The notes under the pieces are model-generated. The model saw nothing but the letters and a program-made list of their open reading frames with translations, made no database searches and was not told the origin of the DNA. This document shows positions 1 through 3,698 of a stretch of 5,872 nucleotides of DNA, one piece after another. How positions within the stretch are numbered: the first letter of the stretch is position 1; each line of letters begins with the position of its first letter. Source of the DNA: an uncultured Oscillospiraceae bacterium (GTDB lineage Bacteria; Bacillota; Clostridia; Oscillospirales; Ruminococcaceae); contig CAKSHT010000133.1 in assembly GCA_934457235.1 (NCBI GenBank), forward strand, positions 1 through 5,872. The letters run 5' to 3'. The translations under genes were made by a program, and so were the position numbers.

Positions 1-108
1 GCAGATTTCTACTCTGATGTCCTTCTTGGTAGAGCGTGTCGGGATCTCGTTACCGCAAGCGCATCTGATTACAGTAGCTTCGTATACGGGATGAATACCT
101 TCTTTCAT
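1..108 (-). CDS. rpmE: 50S ribosomal protein L31, N-terminal part (cut by window edge)
   Basis: L31 is a small protein of the large ribosomal subunit that helps bridge the two subunits. The first 36 residues are visible, starting [20 protein letters not shown]. They match the start of zinc-type L31: the KEGIHP opening, the Cys16-x-Cys18 pair, and Cys36 at the left edge. In Bacillus RpmE a fourth cysteine lies three residues later, which here would be outside the window. Keeping the CxC pair marks this as the zinc-binding form (RpmE), not the zinc-free YtiA-type paralogue. The ATG at 106-108 (minus strand) follows a GAGGTG ribosome binding site at 115-120 with 6 nt spacing, so the start is secure. 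The gene has its own promoter and structured leader. The full family length is about 65-70 residues, so roughly half is missing here. Identification is by motif recall, without a database search. Confidence 0.95.
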   Translation of the reverse strand, partial: MKEGIHPVYEATVIRCACGNEIPTRSTKKDIRVEIC

Positions 109-128
109 GAATTTCACCTCAATCCATA

Positions 129-177
129 TATGTCAAACCCTGGTTTGCTTACCATCAGCGGTTCAGACCTTGACATA
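129..177 (-). promoter_or_regulatory. Structured 5' leader RNA of rpmE, candidate L31 autoregulatory leader
   Basis: Read on the minus strand, an outer stem TATGTCAA (177-170) pairs perfectly over 8 bp with TTGACATA (136-129). Inside are two small hairpins. One is GGT-CTGA-ACC (169-160), directly stacked on the outer stem. The other is TGGT-AAGCAA-ACCA (154-141), joined by a 5-nt linker. The result is a compact three-way junction. The predicted +1 is near 180, so the structure begins within about 3 nt of the transcript start and ends about 8 nt before the ribosome binding site. Conserved leader motifs are known upstream of L31 genes in several phyla, Firmicutes included, and are thought to bind the protein. 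Whether this one belongs to that published class is an inference from position and shape. Confidence 0.6.
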
Positions 178-186
178 GTCATTACA

Positions 187-215
187 ATTATATATTCTAT
201 CACAACTTTCTTCAA
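187..215 (-). promoter_or_regulatory. Sigma-A promoter of rpmE
   Basis: On the minus strand the -35 is TTGAAG (215-210), followed by a 17-nt spacer and a perfect TATAAT -10 (192-187). Transcription should start near 180, giving a leader of about 72 nt before the rpmE ATG. This gives rpmE its own promoter, 63 bp downstream of the pgcA stop codon. Confidence 0.8.
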
Positions 216-253
216 ATTGCAATAGGTTTTCAGAAATTTTCTGAAATTTTTTC

Positions 254-267
254 GTTCCACATGGAAC
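254..267. repeat. Palindrome between pgcA and rpmE (GTTCCA-CA-TGGAAC)
   Basis: A 14-nt sequence, GTTCCACATGGAAC, has perfect 6-nt arms around a central CA. It lies 11 bp past the pgcA stop. A further TTCCA (272-276 on the plus strand) means the TGGAA arm (262-266) could pair with either neighbour. In the pgcA transcript the hairpin is followed by GAAAAAATTT rather than a U-tract, so it is not a normal Rho-independent terminator. The core differs by one base from GTTCCACGTGGAAC, a known parS-type ParB site, but the outer bases do not match either. A second weak inverted repeat, TTTCAG (228-233) with CTGAAA (241-246), lies just beyond. Role unknown: it could be a 3'-end or processing hairpin, or a protein-binding site. 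Confidence 0.45.
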
Positions 268-277
268 TTGTTTCCAA

Positions 278-1993
278 TCAGAAACCGAGAACTTTGGTGA
301 AATCAGCGGAAAGCTTCTGCTGGAGTGCAACAGCGTCCTCTTTCTTAGCGCCGGTGGTGGTGTAGTAAACCTTGATCTTAGGCTCAGTGCCGGAGGGTCT
401 GATAACGACGCTTGCGTTGTCCTGGAGGAAGAATGTGATAACATTGGACTTCGGCAGGGTGATCTCCTCGGACTTGCCGTCTGTGTAGGTCTTCTTGGAA
501 GCTTCGTAGTCAGCGACAGCCTCGACAGCCAGACCGCCGATGGACTTAGGACCATTGGTTCTGAGGTCGGTCATGATCTCGCTCATGCGCTCCATGCCGC
601 TTGCACCCTCGCAGGTGAAGTTCTCAAGCTTGTTGAAGTATACGCCGTACTCGTCGTACATCTTCTTTCTCGCCTCGATGAGGGAGATACCCTTGGTGCG
701 GTAGAATGCAGCCATCTCGCAGATGAGCATGGAAGCAACTACAGCGTCCTTGTCGCGTACGTAGCCGCCAGCCAGGTAGCCGTAGCTCTCCTCAAATCCG
801 AAGATGTAGCGGTTTTCCTCGCCCTTAGCTTCCAGGAAGCCAATCTGTTCGCCGATGAACTTGAATCCGGTGAGGACTTCGCGCAGCTCAACGCCGTACT
901 TCTTGCAGATAGCCTTTGTGATGTCGGTGGTAACGATGGTCTTTACTGCAACGGGGTTCTTGGGCATGGTGCCGAGTGCTATGCGCTCCTTGCAGATGTA
1001 TTCGAGCAGCAGTGCGCCTACTTCGTTTCCGGTGAACAGCTCATAGTGGTCGCCGTCGGGAACTGCGATACCTACGCGGTCGCAGTCAGGGTCGGTAGCG
1101 AGCAGCAGGTCGGGCTTCTCGGTGTCGCAGAGCTTCAGACCTACGGCGAGAGCCTCCTTGATCTCAGGGTTCGGGAACGGGCAGGTCGGGAAGTTTCCGT
1201 CGGGGTTCTCCTGCTCAGGAACTACAACGACGTCCTTAACGCCGATCTCCTTGAGAATGCGGCGTACGGGCTTGTTGCCGGTGCCGTTCAGAGGAGTGTA
1301 AACTACCTTCAGACCGCTGGAAGCTACAAGATCGGTGTGCAGCCCCTGCTCTTTTACCTTAGCTATGTAAGCGTCGATGACATCGTCGCCGATGTAGCTG
1401 ATCATGCCGTCAGCGACAGCTTTGTCGAAATCAACGGACTTGATGCCTTCAAAAATGTCGATATTGTTGATCTTGGAGAGAACAGCCTCAGCAGCCTCAA
1501 GAGTGAGCTGGCAGCCGTCGTTGCCGTATACCTTGTAGCCGTTGTACTTGGCGGGGTTGTGGCTTGCAGTTACCATAACTCCGGCGCCGCAGTCCAGCGC
1601 TCTTACAGCCCAGGACAGCATAGGAGTGGGCATGAGCTCTTTATAGATATAGACCTTGATACCGTTAGCAGCGAGCACCTCAGCAGTGCTTCTGGAGAAG
1701 TAGTCGGACTTGATACGGCTGTCGTAGGAGATAGCCACGGACTTCTTTTCGCCGCTTGCGAGGATATACTCAGCGAGACCCTGAGTAGCCTTCTTTACGG
1801 TGTATACGTTCATTCTGTTGGTGCCTGCGCCGATAACGCCGCGGAGCCCGCCGGTGCCGAACTCAAGGTCGCGGTAGAAGCGGTCGTTCTTGCCATCCTC
1901 ATCGTCCTTAACGCTCTCAAGCTCCTTCTTGAGGTCGGGGTCAGCGACTGCCTTAGCGAGCCACAGGTCATAAAGCTTCTGAATATCTGACAT
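278..1993 (-). CDS. pgcA: Phosphoglucomutase / phosphomannomutase (alpha-D-phosphohexomutase family)
   Basis: This cytosolic enzyme interconverts glucose 1-phosphate and glucose 6-phosphate (often mannose phosphates too), linking glycolysis with glycogen, cell wall and nucleotide-sugar synthesis. The 571-residue protein is close to the length of Bacillus PgcA (about 580). The family landmarks occur in order: FGTGGLRG (45-52), the active-site loop TASHNP (142-147) with phosphoserine Ser144, the Mg-binding loop DPDCDR (301-306; Asp301, 303, 305), the sugar-binding loop GFEESYGY (399-406), and the C-terminal phosphate-binding RPSGTEPK (532-539). Nothing essential is missing. The ATG at 1991-1993 follows a strong AGGAGGA site (2001-2007) with 7 nt spacing. 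The gene is read from its own strong promoter, and rpmE lies downstream on the same strand. Sequence cannot settle the preference for glucose or mannose substrate, though the length and the GFEESYGY loop favour the PgcA-type phosphoglucomutase. Confidence 0.95.
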   Translation of the reverse strand: MSDIQKLYDLWLAKAVADPDLKKELESVKDDEDGKNDRFYRDLEFGTGGLRGVIGAGTNRMNVYTVKKATQGLAEYILASGEKKSVAISYDSRIKSDYFSRSTAEVLAANGIKVYIYKELMPTPMLSWAVRALDCGAGVMVTASHNPAKYNGYKVYGNDGCQLTLEAAEAVLSKINNIDIFEGIKSVDFDKAVADGMISYIGDDVIDAYIAKVKEQGLHTDLVASSGLKVVYTPLNGTGNKPVRRILKEIGVKDVVVVPEQENPDGNFPTCPFPNPEIKEALAVGLKLCDTEKPDLLLATDPDCDRVGIAVPDGDHYELFTGNEVGALLLEYICKERIALGTMPKNPVAVKTIVTTDITKAICKKYGVELREVLTGFKFIGEQIGFLEAKGEENRYIFGFEESYGYLAGGYVRDKDAVVASMLICEMAAFYRTKGISLIEARKKMYDEYGVYFNKLENFTCEGASGMERMSEIMTDLRTNGPKSIGGLAVEAVADYEASKKTYTDGKSEEITLPKSNVITFFLQDNASVVIRPSGTEPKIKVYYTTTGAKKEDAVALQQKLSADFTKVLGF

Positions 1994-2068
1994 TATCTGT
2001 TCCTCCTGTTGTTCTGTTCATTTAATCAGCGAGCGCCTTGACGGACTTCTCCCTGAACAATCACTAAC

Positions 2069-2097
2069 ATTATAGCATACTCTGCGGCGAATTTCAA
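2069..2097 (-). promoter_or_regulatory. Strong extended -10 promoter of pgcA
   Basis: On the minus strand TTGAAA (2097-2092), a 17-nt spacer and TATAAT (2074-2069) form a near-consensus sigma-A promoter, and a TGC just before the -10 makes it an extended -10 type. The expected start is near 2062, giving a leader of about 68 nt. In that leader TGTTCA (2059-2054) and TGAACA (2020-2015) are perfect 6-nt complementary arms that could fold shortly before the ribosome binding site. Confidence 0.85.
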
Positions 2098-2277
2098 GAG
2101 GGAAAAACAAAATTTAGTTAAGTTCTTTGAAGGGCTTATTACTTAATAAATAGCCTTAAATAAAGGCTGATTCCTGCGCACGGGAATTTAATTATGTTTT
2201 CCGTTTCCGGAACTTATTCCATACTGGAACCATATTTATACAGTCGCCAGACTCTGAAAATAATTTTCTCAGCCCCC
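2098..2277. other. AT-rich divergent intergenic region with small inverted repeats, no gene seen
   Basis: These 180 bp lie between the -35 of the pgcA promoter and the -35 of the DUF3793 promoter. No convincing ORF with a ribosome binding site is seen on either strand. The stretch is clearly more AT-rich than the flanking genes. It holds a run of short hairpin-capable sequences: AGCCTT-AAATA-AAGGCT (2152-2168), with another GGCT at 2133-2136 that can pair with the same AGCC; ATTCC (2170-2174) with GGAAT (2183-2187); the palindrome TTCCGGAA near 2205-2212; and TTCCA-TAC-TGGAA (2217-2229). The recurring TTCC/GGAA elements may be regulator binding sites, but no known consensus was recognised. 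Confidence 0.5.
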
Positions 2278-2306
2278 TTGACAAATCGCGGAGTATGTGA
2301 TATCAT
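2278..2306 (+). promoter_or_regulatory. Consensus sigma-A promoter of the DUF3793-flavodoxin operon
   Basis: A perfect -35 TTGACA (2278-2283) is followed by a 17-nt spacer and TATCAT (2301-2306). The start is expected near 2313, which coincides with the first base of the first leader repeat. A promoter this close to consensus in front of a long repeat-bearing leader suggests that control acts by repression or after initiation rather than by activation. Confidence 0.85.
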
Positions 2307-2312
2307 ATTTGT

Positions 2313-2398
2313 GGTTAGTGAACGCTAATCTGATGGCGGAACAGATATCCGCCATTGATTTCGCCTTGCGGTTAGTTGTGACTAATGCATGGCGGCAG
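2313..2398 (+). repeat. Two imperfect direct repeats in the leader
   Basis: Copy 1 begins at 2313 and copy 2 at 2370. Each reads GGTTAGT, 5 variable bases, CTAAT, 2-3 bases, ATGGCGG, then an AG within a few bases. The blocks are GGTTAGT at 2313-2319 and 2370-2376, CTAAT at 2325-2329 and 2382-2386, and ATGGCGG at 2333-2339 and 2389-2395. Within each copy TTAG-N6-CTAA is a perfect dyad whose 6-nt centre differs, so the arms appear conserved while the loop is free to vary. Confidence 0.75.
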
Positions 2399-2437
2399 AA
2401 TAAATCTCCGTATACATACAGAAGATAGGAGAGAGAC
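2313..2437 (+). promoter_or_regulatory. Candidate cis-regulatory leader of the DUF3793-flavodoxin operon
   Basis: The predicted 5' untranslated region is about 125 nt, long for a small operon, and rich in pairing options. A first weak hairpin GGTTAG/CTAATC (2313-2318 with 2325-2330, one G-U pair) is followed by a perfect 8-bp stem ATGGCGGA (2333-2340) with TCCGCCAT (2348-2355), loop ACAGATA. A third hairpin TTAGT-TGTG-ACTAA spans 2372-2385. A second ATGGCGG (2389-2395) can compete for the same CCGCCAT. Close to the start codon, TCTCC (2405-2409) is complementary to GGAGA of the ribosome binding site (2428-2432). There is no U-tract, so control of translation or protein binding is more likely than transcription termination. 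I do not recognise it as a named riboswitch class. Confidence 0.5.
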
Positions 2438-3016
2438 ATGTCAACGGAAGAATGCAGGCGCTTTGAAAAGAAGCTCGCCTTTCATACCGCGCCATCACTG
2501 CTCGGAATAAAGTGTGCAAGTCTGCTCACGCTGTCGCGCAGTGAGTTCGATATCGGCGGCAACGCCCGAAGGTTCAACCGGAAAGCGGCGGCGAGGGGAC
2601 TGAAAATAAAGGTCCTGCGTGAGGAATGCACGTGCCGTGACCGTTCGCTGATACTCGTGTATAACGAGAAGAAGCTTGCGGAACGCCTGTCCGGCGGCGA
2701 AGCCAGGGAGCTTCTGCGGGAGTACGGCTATACGGATGAAATGACCCCGGCTCATTGCCTGGAGCGACTGGCGCAGCGTACGGAGCGCGATGAATTCCCG
2801 CATGAGATCGGCGTATTCCTGGATTATCCCGTTGAGGACGTTCGCGGATTTGTCAGCAACGGCGGCTGTAATTATAAGCTGTGCGGCTGCTGGAAGGTCT
2901 ACGGCAGCGTCGAGAGCGCCCGGAAGAAGTTCGCGGCGTATGACAAGTGCAGAGAATTTCTTTGCAGGAAACTGGAGCAGGGTGAGGATATCTACACCGC
3001 CCTGAGGATATCATAA
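2438..3016 (+). CDS. DUF3793 family protein, function unknown
   Basis: The 192-residue protein has the hallmarks of the DUF3793 family: an early APSLLGIKCASLL segment (18-30), a predicted strand SLILVYN (70-76), the LLREYGY block (92-98), and the signature FPHEIGVFLDYPVEDVRGF (120-138) followed by CNYKLCGCWKVYG (144-156). Cysteines at 144, 149, 151, 171 and 176 cluster in the C-terminal third and could bind a metal or act in redox chemistry; that is inference. No signal peptide or membrane segment is seen, so it is probably cytosolic. The ATG at 2438 follows AGGAG (2427-2431) with 6 nt spacing. It is the first gene of an operon: its TAA overlaps the ribosome binding site of the flavodoxin gene, which starts 14 nt later, suggesting coupled expression and a shared task in electron transfer or metal handling. 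The biochemical role of the family is not known to me. Confidence 0.88.
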   Translation: MSTEECRRFEKKLAFHTAPSLLGIKCASLLTLSRSEFDIGGNARRFNRKAAARGLKIKVLREECTCRDRSLILVYNEKKLAERLSGGEARELLREYGYTDEMTPAHCLERLAQRTERDEFPHEIGVFLDYPVEDVRGFVSNGGCNYKLCGCWKVYGSVESARKKFAAYDKCREFLCRKLEQGEDIYTALRIS

Positions 3017-3030
3017 GGAGGATACTAAAC

Positions 3031-3438
3031 ATGAAAACAGCAGTTATTTACTGGAGCGGCACAGGCAACACAGAGGCGATGGCAAACGCAGTCGCACAGG
3101 GCGCAGGCACTGAAGCTGTCAGCGTATCCGCGTTCAGCGGCGATGTTGCGGACTATGACGCACTGGCGTTCGGCTGCCCCGCAATGGGCGCAGAGAACCT
3201 TGAGGAAGGCGAGTTCGAGCCGTTCTTTGAGGGAATCGAAAGCAAGCTGTCCGGCAAGAAGGTGGCACTGTTCGGTTCCTATGGATGGGGCGACGGCGAA
3301 TGGATGCGTGAGTGGGCTGAGCGCGTCAAGAAAGACGGCGCAGTTCTCGTTAATGACGAGGGACTTATCGTGAATGAAGCCCCCGACGACGCAGCCCTCG
3401 CAGACTGCAAGGCGCTCGGCGCAAATCTTATAGGGTAA
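3031..3438 (+). CDS. Flavodoxin (short-chain, FMN electron carrier)
   Basis: Flavodoxins are small cytosolic FMN proteins that carry low-potential electrons and can replace ferredoxin when iron is scarce. The 135-residue length matches the short-chain clostridial type (about 138). The phosphate-binding loop WSGTGNTE (8-15) is intact. AMGAENLEEGEFEPFFE (51-67) aligns with the AMGDEVLEESEFEPF loop of Clostridium beijerinckii flavodoxin, with Met52 and Gly53 in the FMN-contacting positions. GSYGWGDGEW (82-91) carries the stacking Trp86. The Asp after Met-Gly in the C. beijerinckii protein is Ala54 here, which could shift redox potential. The ATG at 3031 follows AAGGAGGA (3015-3022) with 8 nt spacing. 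It is the second gene of the operon, with DUF3793 upstream and a terminator downstream. Its redox partner is not visible in the window. Confidence 0.95.
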   Translation: MKTAVIYWSGTGNTEAMANAVAQGAGTEAVSVSAFSGDVADYDALAFGCPAMGAENLEEGEFEPFFEGIESKLSGKKVALFGSYGWGDGEWMREWAERVKKDGAVLVNDEGLIVNEAPDDAALADCKALGANLIG

Positions 3439-3560
3439 TGTGACCCGGCGTTAAGGCGCAGCCCGTGATTTCCTTTCCTGCGGACTGCACCTCGCGGCGA
3501 AAGCCGCATGAGTATGATTTCTCCTGAATTTCATATCTGGCCTTTTTTCTTCGTACCTTT
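3439..3560 (+). other. 3' untranslated region of the flavodoxin operon with a GNRA-loop hairpin
   Basis: About 120 nt separate the flavodoxin stop from the terminator stem, longer than usual. No gene with a ribosome binding site is seen. The clear element is a hairpin at 3491-3512: GCGGC (3494-3498) pairs with GCCGC (3503-3507) around a GAAA tetraloop, and CTC (3491-3493) can pair with GAG (3510-3512) across a 2-nt bulge. GAAA is a very stable GNRA loop. It may protect the 3' end or be part of an unknown small RNA. Confidence 0.45.
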
Positions 3561-3596
3561 GCCATGCACTGTTAATCAGCGCATGGCGCTTTTTTT
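3561..3596 (+). terminator. Rho-independent terminator of the DUF3793-flavodoxin operon
   Basis: GCCATGC (3561-3567) pairs perfectly with GCATGGC (3581-3587), and a run of seven T follows at 3590-3596. A shorter nested hairpin, AGCGC-ATG-GCGCT (3578-3590), runs directly into the T-tract and competes for the same bases. Either would stop transcription and isolate the operon from the downstream ATPase gene. Confidence 0.88.
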
Positions 3597-3631
3597 CTGA
3601 AAATTGGGTGATATTTCCGGAACATCGTCCG

Positions 3632-3650
3632 GGATTTCTTGACAAAATCC
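3632..3650. promoter_or_regulatory. Inverted repeat flanking the -35 of the ATPase promoter (possible operator)
   Basis: GGATTT (3632-3637) and AAATCC (3645-3650) are perfect 6-nt inverted arms 7 nt apart, and the -35 TTGACA lies within the 7-nt spacer. A repressor bound here would block RNA polymerase. No known regulator consensus was recognised, and a 6-nt dyad can occur by chance. Confidence 0.35.
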
Positions 3651-3667
3651 GGCTGCGGGGATATACT
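3639..3667 (+). promoter_or_regulatory. Consensus sigma-A promoter of the P-type ATPase gene
   Basis: A perfect TTGACA (3639-3644) is followed by a 17-nt spacer and TATACT (3662-3667). The start is expected near 3674, leaving a short leader of about 25 nt before the ATG. A TATAAT at 3669-3674 is too far from the -35 (24 nt) to be the main -10. Confidence 0.85.
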
Positions 3668-3698
3668 ATATAATACAAAGATACAAGGGGGCGTAAAT

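Noticed and set aside
228..252. Plus-strand hairpin TTTCAG/CTGAAA followed by six T, terminator-like
   Set aside because: No plus-strand gene lies upstream in the window to be terminated, and the stem is only 6 bp and AT-rich.
163..555. Minus-strand open frame of 130 codons overlapping the end of pgcA
   Set aside because: It is out of frame with the pgcA C-terminus, which carries the RPSGTEPK motif, and it runs through the rpmE promoter and the intergenic palindrome.
1046..1990. Long plus-strand open frame of 314 codons opposite pgcA
   Set aside because: It lies fully antisense to a gene with every phosphohexomutase motif intact. Long antisense frames are a usual by-product of biased codon use, and its product shows no recognisable family motif.
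2062..2069. GTTAGTGA shared just downstream of the pgcA -10 (minus strand) and in the first leader repeat of the DUF3793 operon
   Set aside because: The pgcA copy lacks the matching CTAA arm, so it does not form the TTAG-N6-CTAA dyad; an 8-base match is probably chance.
2495..2803. Minus-strand frame of 102 codons inside the DUF3793 gene
   Set aside because: The plus-strand DUF3793 frame has family motifs, a ribosome binding site and an operon context. The antisense frame has none of these.
3510..3600. Short plus-strand frame starting ATGAGTATGATT across the terminator
   Set aside because: It has no ribosome binding site at a fitting distance and reads through the terminator stem and T-tract, so it is not a plausible gene.
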